In this document: one piece after another, positions 27,317 to 34,320 of the stretch
How positions within the stretch are numbered: the first letter of the stretch is position 1
How the letters are laid out: the number at the start of each line of letters is the position of its first letter
Source of the DNA: Novosphingobium sp049354825
GTDB taxonomy: Bacteria > Pseudomonadota > Alphaproteobacteria > Sphingomonadales > Sphingomonadaceae
Reading direction: 5' to 3'
NCBI RefSeq assembly: GCF_049354825.1
Contig: NZ_CP186480.1
Location: 2,542,001-2,606,000 of the forward strand
Length of the DNA: 64,000 bases
Translations under genes and position numbers: made by a program
Notes under the pieces: generated by a model
The model's database searches: none
Seen by the model: only the letters and a program-made list of their open reading frames with translations
What the model was told of the DNA's origin: nothing

Positions 27317-27604
27317 TCAGTCGGGATGCGGAACGGAGGTCTTAGCCTCAAGTACACCACGGCAAAGCGAATAGATTAGGTAGGCAAATTCAACAGGAAT
27401 GGGCAACCAGGTCCAGTTATCCGCAAGCCAGATTGGTACCGACCAGCTGGGCCAGAAAAGCTGGCCGATCCATGCTGCAAGACCGATGAGGACCCAATAG
27501 ATTGTAAGGTGGAACCCTGCGACAACGTAACGTGTGGCGACTGAGGGCAACCACTCATCCAGGGCCGCATCTAGGCGATACAAAGCACCGAATGGCCCGG
27601 CCAT
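27317..27604 (-). CDS. Small membrane protein, 95 aa
   Basis: Unrecognised. Two to three hydrophobic segments: YVVAGFHLTIYWVLIGLAAW (residues ~26-45), LFWPSWSVPIWL, and LPIPVEFAYLIYSLCRGVL near the C-terminus; rich in Trp. Probably inner membrane. The gene points against the repeat orientation and is alone between a type B and a type C repeat. Confidence 0.6.
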   Translation of the reverse strand: MAGPFGALYRLDAALDEWLPSVATRYVVAGFHLTIYWVLIGLAAWIGQLFWPSWSVPIWLADNWTWLPIPVEFAYLIYSLCRGVLEAKTSVPHPD

Positions 27605-27640
27605 ATCCCTGCTCCTTCTCGACCTCTATAAGGTGCAACA

Positions 27641-27773
27641 GTGAGCGTCCGCAACGGGGTCGTTAGCGGCTGATCCGGTTTTGGTTGTGAGATAGGCGTA
27701 GCCGCCAGTCGGCATTCGGACGCGCCGTTTCCGCATCCAGCGTCAGCAATTAGGGTGGGAAGCGGACATCGCC
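27641..27773 (+). repeat. Array repeat, type C variant
   Basis: Left module GTCCGCAACGGGGTCGTTAG, middle GGTTTTGGTTGTGAGATAGG, right module CAATTAGGGTGGGAAGCGGA. Differs at several positions from the two identical type C copies at 28246 and 45959. Confidence 0.9.
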
Positions 27774-27775
27774 AC

Positions 27776-28222
27776 TCACCAGAAGCCAAGCTGAATCTTC
27801 TCTATCAGTTTCCAATCAGAACCCTGCCGCTGAAATGCAAAGGCCCCGATTACCCCTCCGGGGTCACTATAGGTCAGGAACGCAAAACCATCGGAGATGA
27901 CGGGCGCGTTTACCGTCGTCGCGCAGTTGTCAGGTGAGCCTACGCCAAAGAATCGTGGGGCTTCGTGGCGAGCGGTCTGCCACGGCCCAGCGACTTTCTC
28001 GGCTGCCGACTGCGCCTTCGGGGTCATGAACAACTTTGGAGTTAGTAGGGCCGGTGGGCCCATTTCATTGACGGCGGTAAATATCTGCGTTTGGCCTACC
28101 CGCAGACAGTGGCGGAACGGCGCGACTTGGGCGGCGACTTCATCGACCAGCGTGTCGCCAGTGCGGGGGACGCATCCTCCCACTATGGAAGCTGAAAACA
28201 GGAGCAGGAGCGCCGGTCGCAT
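27776..28222 (-). CDS. Putative lipoprotein, 148 aa
   Basis: ATG 28222 is preferred (MRPALLLLFSASIVGGC) because it gives a short type II signal with lipobox IVGGC; an upstream ATG at 28243 lies at the repeat border. The mature part contains two further Cys (FRHCLRVGQ, SPDNCATT), which may form a disulphide, and ends in a beta-rich stretch (GFAFLTYSDPGGVIGAFAFQ). Predicted to be membrane-anchored in the periplasm. Family not recognised. Confidence 0.65.
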   Translation of the reverse strand: MRPALLLLFSASIVGGCVPRTGDTLVDEVAAQVAPFRHCLRVGQTQIFTAVNEMGPPALLTPKLFMTPKAQSAAEKVAGPWQTARHEAPRFFGVGSPDNCATTVNAPVISDGFAFLTYSDPGGVIGAFAFQRQGSDWKLIEKIQLGFW

Positions 28223-28245
28223 GGGCGAACGATAGTCAAACACGG

Positions 28246-28373
28246 ACTGTCCGCAATGGGATCGTTTGCGGCTGGTCCGGTTTTGGTTGTGAAATAGGCG
28301 TAGCTGCTAGTCGGCTTTGGGACAGGCCGTTTCCGCATCCAGCGTCAGCAATTGGGGTGGAAAGCAGACGTTA
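28246..28373 (+). repeat. Array repeat, type C
   Basis: Left module GTCCGCAATGGGATCGTTTG, middle GGTTTTGGTTGTGAAATAGG, right module CAATTGGGGTGGAAAGCAGA. By eye identical over ~124 bp to the copy at 45959, about 17.7 kb away. Confidence 0.92.
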
Positions 28374-28375
28374 GT

Positions 28376-28585
28376 GGAACCCTTGATACGGGGAAGCAAA
28401 CGCACCTAGGCAGTGCAAGGTCGCTCCTGATCTTTACGGGTTCCGTGACCGCTGGATCAACCTTCAGCACAACGATCTCTCGCAATGAGCTTGTGACAAA
28501 CGCTTTCCTCGCAACCGCTGCGCTCAGCCTTTTGGGGTGCGCCTACTTCCTGCCCCGGACTGCTAGAGTGCTGTTTCTCCGCTGA
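28376..28585 (+). pseudogene. Probable 3' fragment of a small membrane-protein gene
   Basis: The open frame begins inside the preceding repeat and has no good start after it. The credible part is ITFTGSV-like sequence (LLIFTGSVTAGSTFSTTISR) followed by FLATAALSLLGCAYFLPRTA, a membrane helix near the C-terminus. It may be a gene whose 5' end was replaced by the repeat. Confidence 0.35.
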
Positions 28586-28590
28586 GCGGC

Positions 28591-28833
28591 GTGAAAGCGA
28601 AAAGGACTGAGACAGAAATCATCCCGAAGACAAAGAGGGTCGTTATAACAAAAGTATTACTAATGTGCAGGAGCGAAAATTTCAGGAGAGTATGTGTGGG
28701 AAATAAAATAGAGGATGAGGAGGATCGATCATCGGATCTTCCCGGATATCAAATTTGGCGAAAAGGTAAAATAGCTTTAGTCTTAATATTTATTATAGCC
28801 TTGACTTTAGATTACTTTCTGAAATTAAGATAA
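28591..28833 (+). CDS. Small AT-rich orphan gene, 80 aa
   Basis: GTG start at 28591; Lys/Glu-rich N-terminus (KRTETEIIPKTKRVV) and a C-terminal membrane helix (IALVLIFIIALTLDYFL). The DNA is strikingly AT-rich compared with its surroundings, with AAA/ATA/TTA codons rare elsewhere in the window, which suggests recent transfer from a low-GC source. Unrecognised; no repeat separates it from the fragment upstream. Confidence 0.45.
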   Translation: MKAKRTETEIIPKTKRVVITKVLLMCRSENFRRVCVGNKIEDEEDRSSDLPGYQIWRKGKIALVLIFIIALTLDYFLKLR

Positions 28834-28890
28834 GGGGTGCTGCCAATAAATCGGGGAAACGCGTGCATGTTGCCAAAACTACCGCGCGCC

Positions 28891-29021
28891 TAATGTCAGC
28901 AATGGGGTCGTGAGCGGCTCATCCGCTTTTGGTCGTGATAGGGCCCTAGCTGCCTGTCGGCTTGCGGACCGGCCAGCCCATGCGCCAGTGTCCGAGATTG
29001 GGGTGGAAAGCCGCCATCCCC
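28891..29021 (+). repeat. Array repeat, type D
   Basis: Left module GTCAGCAATGGGGTCGTGAG, middle CTAGCTGCCTGTCGGCTTGC, right module GAGATTGGGGTGGAAAGCCG. The only type D copy in the window. Confidence 0.88.
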
Positions 29022-29039
29022 ATCCTTAAGAGTGGATCG

Positions 29040-29426
29040 ATGACTGATCCGTCCGACATTCTTTTCGAACTCCTTGGCCGCTACGCCAAGAATGAGTGCA
29101 ACATATCGGAAGCGGACATCTCCCGATGGACTGAAGGTTCAGTTGACGCAGAAGAAGGTGTCTTTGACGGCATCGCTGCTCTTCTGGCACGCGGCTACCA
29201 TGAGCGGCGATACTCCTTCGAGTTCTGTGATGAGGTGGTCAACGAGCTTTACGAGCCGATGATAAGCAGGCAATTTCTGGCATCATCGCCCCCTTGGCCA
29301 GAACTTTATTGGAGCGTGTTCGAAGCTTTTGATGCGGGCGAGTTCCATCGCCAGCCAGACAAAAGTGATGATCCGATAGCCGAGTTCACTGTTCCAGCTA
29401 TTGCCGACATTGTTCGCGGTCTTTGA
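29040..29426 (+). CDS. Hypothetical acidic protein, 128 aa (paralogue of 39537)
   Basis: I start at ATG 29040 (MTDPSDILFELLGRY), because earlier codons lie in the repeat and the paralogue starts at the same residue. Motifs ISEADISRWTEGS, FDGIAALLARGYHERRYSFE, FCDEVVNELYEPM and FDAGEFHRQPDKSDDPIAEF are shared with the 128-aa product at 39537. Small, acidic, helical, cytoplasmic; family unknown. It is flanked by a type D repeat upstream and type B downstream, whereas the paralogue has type A on both sides, so the same cassette content occurs with different repeat types. Confidence 0.75.
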   Translation: MTDPSDILFELLGRYAKNECNISEADISRWTEGSVDAEEGVFDGIAALLARGYHERRYSFEFCDEVVNELYEPMISRQFLASSPPWPELYWSVFEAFDAGEFHRQPDKSDDPIAEFTVPAIADIVRGL

Positions 29427-29517
29427 ATGACTGGAATGGGGTCGTTTACAGCCGGTCCGCTCTCAGAGCCGCGAAGCGACGGTGCGAACGCCCGACAATG
29501 GGGTGGAAAGCGGACAA
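29424..29517 (+). repeat. Array repeat, type B
   Basis: Left module GGAATGGGGTCGTTTACAGC, middle CCGGTCCGCTCTCAGAGCCG, right module CAATGGGGTGGAAAGCGGAC. Begins at the stop codon of the preceding gene. Confidence 0.92.
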
Positions 29518-29538
29518 CTCTCGAGATAGCTTTAGGTC

Positions 29539-30024
29539 ATGCAGAGTTTCATTTCACCTCCACGGTGGAGAGTCGTCGCAGCATTTTTTACGACACCGGC
29601 GATAGCAGCTTTGTTTCTTGCCGGGTTGGAACCTGCCTATGACGGGCTACCGATTCTTTGGGAGCGAATCTGGCGCACTGCAGTGTTGTTCGCTTTCTTT
29701 GGCGCTTATCCATCCGCGTTGTTTTTAGGCGTCCCAGCGTTCTTGATCTTACGCCACCGCGTGAGGCCAACCCCAATTAACTGCGGATTTACCGGGGCAC
29801 TTGTGGCGTCTGTTCCTTGGCTACTGCTGGGGCTAATCTCTAACCCAGATGAAGCATCCGTCGGCGGTCATGTCACGGTCCATGACGGGTGGAAAACGTG
29901 GTGGGGCTGGGCCCAGCTTCTCGCCTGGGTGGGAGAGATCGCAATGATTGGCATTATTGCCGGGCTTTTTTTCTGGGCAATCGCTGCAGCCGGAACACGT
30001 GGTCCCAGGACCGAGGCCACCTAA
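29539..30024 (+). CDS. Four-helix membrane protein, 161 aa (paralogue of 38236)
   Basis: Hydrophobic segments: VVAAFFTTPAIAALFLAGL (~12-30), AVLFAFFGAYPSALFLGVPA (~48-67), GALVASVPWLLLGLI (~86-100) and LLAWVGEIAMIGIIAGLFFW (~128-147). Between TM3 and TM4 lies SNPDEASVGGHVTVHDGWKT. About four fifths identical by eye to the product at 38236, including the first codons MQSF-SPPRWRVV. The paralogues also share ~20 bp of upstream sequence (CTCGAGATAG) but differ in flanking repeat type on both sides. Function unknown. Confidence 0.75.
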   Translation: MQSFISPPRWRVVAAFFTTPAIAALFLAGLEPAYDGLPILWERIWRTAVLFAFFGAYPSALFLGVPAFLILRHRVRPTPINCGFTGALVASVPWLLLGLISNPDEASVGGHVTVHDGWKTWWGWAQLLAWVGEIAMIGIIAGLFFWAIAAAGTRGPRTEAT

Positions 30025-30028
30025 CAGT

Positions 30029-30159
30029 CGAATGTCCGCAATGGGGTCGTTAGCGGCTCGTCCGGTTCAAGCTTTGACAGGGGCGTAGCTGCCAGTCGGC
30101 TTTCAGCGCAGCCAGCACGATCCCGAGTGTCCTAGATTAGGGTGGTTAGCTGACATTCG
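30029..30159 (+). repeat. Array repeat, type A
   Basis: Left module GTCCGCAATGGGGTCGTTAG, middle GGTTCAAGCTTTGACAGGGG, right module GATTAGGGTGGTTAGCTGAC. First full member of the most frequent type. Confidence 0.95.
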
Positions 30160-30189
30160 CTTTGCTAATTTCACACCGGGAGTCTGGCT

Positions 30190-30552
30190 ATGCGGAGCGG
30201 TTTAATTTACCTGAAGTCGCTCCCGTTTGGGCTCGGCGTAATGGCCTTGGCGTCGTGCGAGCCAGCGAGCCAGCCCGATCCAGACCGCGTCGGAGCGACT
30301 GGCGTTTGTTACAGCCATCTTTCAACAGCGATTCACGGGGAAATCGTCTCGGCTCATCAGATATTGTTGGCGCGCTCGTCTGGTGACTTGGTCAAAGATA
30401 TTAGCCGGATAAATGCAGCGTCGGCAGATCGTTTTACGTTTGCGAACCCGCATACCATCCCAAATGTCTGGCTAGGAGCGTGGATAGATGACGAACGTTT
30501 GGACGCAACGACGGGGCCAGATTGTTCGTCGCTCCCGATGCCCAAAAACTGA
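30190..30552 (+). CDS. Putative lipoprotein, 120 aa
   Basis: MRSGLIYLKSLPFGLGVMAL followed by lipobox ALASC gives a type II signal peptide. The mature chain is PDPDRVGATGVCYSHLSTAI, a helical middle, then IPNVWLGAWIDDERLDATTG and DCSSLPMP. Three Cys in total. Periplasmic, membrane-anchored. Single gene between type A and type G repeats, in repeat orientation. Unrecognised. Confidence 0.65.
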   Translation: MRSGLIYLKSLPFGLGVMALASCEPASQPDPDRVGATGVCYSHLSTAIHGEIVSAHQILLARSSGDLVKDISRINAASADRFTFANPHTIPNVWLGAWIDDERLDATTGPDCSSLPMPKN

Positions 30553-30556
30553 TTGA

Positions 30557-30673
30557 GGTGTCCGCTCTGGGGTCGTTAGCGGAGGGTCCGCTTTGACGCC
30601 TAAGCGGGCCAGAAGCCGCCAGTCCGCTTACGGACCAAATCAGTCATTTCGTTTCGAATGTCGCCCGCACCCT
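30557..30673 (+). repeat. Array repeat, type G
   Basis: Left module GTCCGCTCTGGGGTCGTTAG, then GGGTCCGCTTTGACGCCTAA and GCCAGTCCGCTTACGGACC. The right end is not the usual module but AATCAGTCATTTCGTTTCGA with GTCGCCCGCACC. Confidence 0.92.
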
Positions 30674-30675
30674 TG

Positions 30676-30725
30676 CGCGGCATCAAGCGCCGCTAGCAGC
30701 TGCCCCGTTGGTGTCTGACAGAGCC
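30676..30725 (-). mobile_element. Left-end remnant of an IS6 element, inverted
   Basis: GCGGCATCAAGCGCCGCTAG to GTGTCTGACAGAGCC is the reverse complement of the first ~50 bp of the IS elements here. It is the only IS6 end in inverse orientation in the window. Confidence 0.75.
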
Positions 30726-30835
30726 GTTATGGCAGCAGCGGTGCCATAGCTTCTATCTTGCCATATATCCTACACCTGTCGCTTGCTGGCAAAGTTAGGC
30801 ATAATTCAAGGACCAATACTGGCTGTATGACAATT

Positions 30836-31429
30836 TCAAAATTGCGTGGATGCGGGCAACCCGCATAGCTTGGCAGCGGGGAGAAAGCGAAGAAGTCGGA
30901 GTTTGCTAGATCGCCAGATATAATAACTGATACCGGCTTGCCTCCTCTCTTCGTTAGGCGAGCCCACCACAATCAAAAGGCGGCTGTCCCTTCTATAATT
31001 TAGGGCATCAATATCCATCTTACCCGTATCGACCAGCAATGCCTCCACACTCGTAAGTTCGGGCGGAAAATAGACGTTGCCGTTTTCCGCGTCTGCGATC
31101 GCAAGACAGGTGGTAGCAGCGCCACATCCTATCCGAATGATCGTGTAATGGTCGGCAAAATCTGGACCCAACTTTGCACCTTCTCTAATCACGGTGCGGT
31201 ACAGATGCGCCCTACCTTTCTTCACATTCGGTGGATGGGGTTTGCCCGTTTTCTGAGCGATATGCACAGCGTGAGCACGAAACACTTCGTCAGAAAATAG
31301 CTTGGCGAAGGTAGCTGGACAGGGCGGTATCGACGTCTGGCCCATAGTTTCGGCGCTTATCGCCAACATAGCAATGATCGCCAAGGCTAGCTTTGCAGAT
31401 GAGCGCATCCAATCCGTTTTCAAGGCCAT
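30836..31429 (-). CDS. Secreted conserved hypothetical protein, candidate immunity protein
   Basis: 197 aa. ATG 31429 (MALKTDW) overlaps the end of the toxin fragment by 10 bp; M8 (MRSSAKLALAIIAMLAISA) is a good alternative start with a signal peptide. The mature part contains FRAHAVHIAQKTGKPHPP, YRTVIREGAKLGPDFADHYT, IIRIGCGAATTCLAIADAEN and VYFPPELTSVE, a pattern I associate with a conserved secreted family of unknown function. Its overlap with an RHS toxin end and its periplasmic targeting fit an immunity protein against a cell-wall-active toxin, by inference. Confidence 0.65.
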   Translation of the reverse strand: MALKTDWMRSSAKLALAIIAMLAISAETMGQTSIPPCPATFAKLFSDEVFRAHAVHIAQKTGKPHPPNVKKGRAHLYRTVIREGAKLGPDFADHYTIIRIGCGAATTCLAIADAENGNVYFPPELTSVEALLVDTGKMDIDALNYRRDSRLLIVVGSPNEERRQAGISYYIWRSSKLRLLRFLPAAKLCGLPASTQF

Positions 31430-32088
31430 GGCACCGAACTCAGCTCTGAGAGTGAACCATAAGTTGCGCCCCAGTTCGCCATCGTGGCGGCGCTCCCATC
31501 ACTATACCTTCCATAAGTGCTCGTCGGATCGTAGCCACTCGGCTTCCCAGCCCATTGAACCACGTCCATAGCACCTCGAACATTGTGATCCAAATTCATG
31601 TTGGCGCGTCCACCGCTCAACTGCATCGGATTGATTGCCCCAGCCTTAAAAGCAGGAGCTCCGGGAGCACTATAAGTTCCCAAATGTGTTTCTGCTACGC
31701 CTATAGCCGTTACCATTTGGGTCGTGGTTTCGCCAAACCCTCTCCCAATTGCCGCCTTTTGCATTGCATTAATAGAATTTTCCATAGTCGATAGCTGGGG
31801 TCTAGAAAATGCGGCGCCTGATACATTTGAAACCGACGAAGACACACCCCATGATGCGTTCCCCTTTGAATCAGTAGTTTTTGAGAAGTGCATCGTTACC
31901 GCTATCGTTGAATCGACCACGGTCTTGCCGTGATCTTGATGAACGATATTCACCCGCTGCTGCATATCCACGTTACACGTTGCCTTGCCTGCGCAATCAG
32001 CTGCCACATCGGCCATGCCGGTGGGGTCCACATTGTTCACCGGATCGTCGCCGACGTAAGCGTAGAGGTTGACCTGATCCTTGTATCC
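31420..32088 (-). pseudogene. RHS/YD-repeat protein C-terminus with lysozyme-like toxin tip, 5' cut by IS6
   Basis: At the IS border the frame reads YKDQVNLYAYVGDDPVNNVD then PTGMADVAADC, the classical RHS-core end marking the start of the toxin region. The tip contains AIGVAETHLGTYSAPGAPAF and GAINPMQLSGGRANMN, resembling the Glu and N-P-M-Q-L signature of lysozyme/SLT-like domains, and ends ATYGSLSELSSVPWP. The ATG at 32040 is an internal codon. The whole upstream RHS barrel is missing, replaced by IS copy 4, so it is an orphan tip. RHS-end identification is firm; the enzymatic class is moderate. Confidence 0.7.
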
Positions 32089-32915
32089 GGCTCTGTCAGA
32101 CCAATGGGGCAGCTGCTAGCGGCGCCGGATGCCGCGCAAGTCGAGAGCCAAGCCACCAAGCCCGTTTCTGAGGTTCAACTCCTCGCCCGAGGTCATTCGC
32201 CTCGTGGTTATGATGTACGTCCGCTTCCCGCTGTCGCTGCGCAACGTCGAGGATCTGCTGTTCGAGCGCGGCATCGACATCTGCCACGAGACGGTCCGGC
32301 TCTGGTGGAACCGGTTCGGGCCGATGTTCGCAGGCGATATCCGCCGGCATCGCGTGAGCATGATGCGCGGCTTCAGACACTGGCGCTGGCACCTCGACGA
32401 GATGTACGTGAAGCTCAATGGCGAGATGGTTTACCTGTGGCGAGCGGTCGACCAGGAAGGCGAGATCCTCGAGAGCTACATCACCAAGACGCGCGACAAG
32501 GAAGCCGCACTCGCCTTCATGAAGAAGGCGCTGAAGCGCCACGGATCGCCAGAAAAGATCACGACCGACGGCTTGCGTTCCTACCGCGCTGCGATGAATG
32601 AGCTCGGCAACGCCGATAAGCAGGAGGTGGGGCGCTGGGCGAACAACCGGGTCGAGAACAGCCACCTGTCGTTCCGACGACGAGAGCGGGCAATGCTGCG
32701 CTTCAGACGAATGAAGACCTTGCAGAAGTTCGCTTCTGTTCACGCCAACGTCCACAACCACTTCAACCAGGAACGCCACCTCGTCGATCGCCAGACCTAC
32801 AAAGCTCGCCGCTCAGCCGCACTGGCTGAGTGGCAACTGGTCATGGGCTGACGATTGCACGATCTAGCGATAGCTCCGCCAATCGGAGACAAGTTCGCGT
32901 TAGACTGACAGCACC
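32089..32915 (+). mobile_element. IS6-family element, copy 4
   Basis: 827 bp, left end GGCTCTGTCAGACCAATGGG, right end GCGTTAGACTGACAGCACC. It interrupts the RHS gene; no matching flanking 8-bp repeat noticed. Confidence 0.93.
32129..32851 (+). CDS. IS6-family transposase (copy 4)
   Basis: 240 residues, closest to copies 3, 6 and 7. Catalytic D, D and E are present in WHLDEMYV, TTDGLRSY and NNRVENSH. Distinctive residues: RHRVSMMRGFRHWRW. Confidence 0.95.
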   Translation: MPRKSRAKPPSPFLRFNSSPEVIRLVVMMYVRFPLSLRNVEDLLFERGIDICHETVRLWWNRFGPMFAGDIRRHRVSMMRGFRHWRWHLDEMYVKLNGEMVYLWRAVDQEGEILESYITKTRDKEAALAFMKKALKRHGSPEKITTDGLRSYRAAMNELGNADKQEVGRWANNRVENSHLSFRRRERAMLRFRRMKTLQKFASVHANVHNHFNQERHLVDRQTYKARRSAALAEWQLVMG

Positions 32916-32959
32916 AAGGCGGACATTGCGCCTTTGCGCATCGGGCGCACCAGTGGCGT

Positions 32960-33145
32960 ATGCAGACCAGCTCCTTGCAGAAGCACCTGTTCTACGGGAC
33001 CCTTCTCATTTTGCTTTTTCTAGGCACGCTCAGCGCCGTGTTCCGCACTGATCTTGCGGGGAAGGTCCTTACCGTGGTTTCCGCCACCATCCTCTTTGCG
33101 ATTGCGGTCTTGCACTACGAATGGCGGCACAGATCACTGCCTTAG
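32960..33145 (+). CDS. Small membrane protein, 61 aa
   Basis: MQTSSLQKHLFYGTLLILLF begins the first helix; VLTVVSATILFAIAVLHYEW forms the second; ends RHRSLP. A two-helix inner-membrane protein. Starts 45 bp after the IS end and stops just before a type B repeat. Unrecognised. Confidence 0.6.
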   Translation: MQTSSLQKHLFYGTLLILLFLGTLSAVFRTDLAGKVLTVVSATILFAIAVLHYEWRHRSLP

Positions 33146-33149
33146 CGAG

Positions 33150-33243
33150 AATGTCCGCAATGGGGTCGTTTACAGCCGGTCCGCTCTCAGAGCCGCGAAG
33201 CGACGGTGCGAACGCCCGACAATGGGGTGGAAAGCTGACATTG
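33150..33243 (+). repeat. Array repeat, type B
   Basis: Left module GTCCGCAATGGGGTCGTTTA, middle CCGGTCCGCTCTCAGAGCCG, right module CAATGGGGTGGAAAGCTGAC. Confidence 0.93.
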
Positions 33244-33275
33244 CTTCCACGCAAAATCACGGCCATTCTTCACGA

Positions 33276-33617
33276 ATGACGGATTACATTTGGAGCCACC
33301 CTGAGCGGCGTGACCTCTACCTTGCGGGTCGCATCCTCGCGGACAGCGGGCGCTATGACGGCGACTGGACCCAATGGGCGTCAGACACGCTCATCTATGA
33401 TCTCGAAATCTACAATGACCCCCGCCAAGGCGTGGCCTTTTTTCTTCGTGAAGATGAGGTTCAGTTGGTGGATGAACTTGGAGAACGCCTGTGGAGGATC
33501 GTTCAGCCTGACCCATTCAGCGCCACCGCTCTCTTGGCGGAAGCAAACCCATCGTTGCAGCCGCTAGCGCGGAAGCTCGTCGAACGGATAGAGGCCAACG
33601 GTCGCCGGATAGCCTGA
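33276..33617 (+). CDS. Hypothetical protein, 113 aa
   Basis: ATG 33276 (MTDYIWSHPERRDLYLAG) is the first start after the repeat; the open frame upstream is repeat-derived. Cytoplasmic, with WTQWASDTLIYDLEIYNDPR, VAFFLREDEVQLVDELGERL and a helical C-terminus. No recognised family. Bounded by a type B repeat upstream and a solo module that overlaps its stop codon, so the gene ends exactly where the module begins. Confidence 0.65.
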   Translation: MTDYIWSHPERRDLYLAGRILADSGRYDGDWTQWASDTLIYDLEIYNDPRQGVAFFLREDEVQLVDELGERLWRIVQPDPFSATALLAEANPSLQPLARKLVERIEANGRRIA

Positions 33618-33648
33618 ATGTCCGCAACGGGGTGGGAAGCCGACGTTG
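33617..33648 (+). repeat. Solo module of the array repeat
   Basis: AATGTCCGCAACGGGGTGGG then AAGCCGACGTT: the left end of a left module joined to the right end of a right module with no spacer. This is what recombination between the two modules of one repeat would leave. Confidence 0.85.
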
Positions 33649-33651
33649 CGA

Positions 33652-34320
33652 CTAATCGAGCAAGTTGAGCTCTGAGATAATATTCTGGATCGCCTTGGCC
33701 GTGGCTTCTGGGAATGTGACCGTGAAGGCTTGCATCGCCATAACCAATTCCATCGAGAGGAGGGCGTCCAGTCTGGGTTGACCGTAGAGAACCGGTGGTA
33801 CCTGGACCCCTGCGACACTCATCAGCTTCCCATTCAAGCGCTCCATCGGCTCTATAATCCCTCGGAATTGCGCGTGTTGCATGATGCGCGCGTTCCATTC
33901 CTTCTGGATTGACCAGCCTGTATACTTTTCGATGAGGCACCGAAGGTTGGCGATGACCTCCCGGTAGGCATCCACAAGCATCTCAGGCTCATCATGCTCG
34001 TCGTAATCACCCGGCGGTAGGTGAAATTGGCGGACGGCGAACACTGTGAAAGCCAAGCCCTCGAATGCGATCACATCTGGATTTGCCGTTGGCAAGCCTG
34101 TGCGCACGATTTTCCCGACGTTGCGCTGGAAATCAGCCGCACAGACGAGGGTCAGAGCCAAGATGGCCTGCATCAAGAAGGTTTCACTGCTTTCGGCTTT
34201 CTTGGCTTCCTCATCGAACCAATCAGCCACTAGCTTAGCGTCGTAATCAGCTACGAAATCCCATAGCGGAGCCGGTACTTCCAATGGCTTGCGACGGAAC
34301 CAGCTCATGACAATTTCCAA
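33652..34320 (-). CDS. Hypothetical protein, 222 aa, second gene of a two-gene cassette
   Basis: Helical, cytoplasmic-looking: MSWFRRKPLEVPAPLWDFVA, then AILALTLVCAADFQRNVGKI, FTVFAVRQFHLPPGDYDEHD, LRCLIEKYTGWSIQKEWNAR and MELVMAMQAFTVTFPEATAK. ATG at codon 1 (34320) or codon 5 (34308). The start overlaps the end of the upstream 432-codon gene by up to 16 bp, so the two are translationally coupled and probably work together. Family not recognised. Confidence 0.7.
   Translation of the reverse strand: MEIVMSWFRRKPLEVPAPLWDFVADYDAKLVADWFDEEAKKAESSETFLMQAILALTLVCAADFQRNVGKIVRTGLPTANPDVIAFEGLAFTVFAVRQFHLPPGDYDEHDEPEMLVDAYREVIANLRCLIEKYTGWSIQKEWNARIMQHAQFRGIIEPMERLNGKLMSVAGVQVPPVLYGQPRLDALLSMELVMAMQAFTVTFPEATAKAIQNIISELNLLD

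Noticed and set aside
31930..32601. 223-codon + frame across the RHS/IS border
   Set aside because: Out-of-frame shadow of IS copy 4 joined to antisense of the RHS tip.
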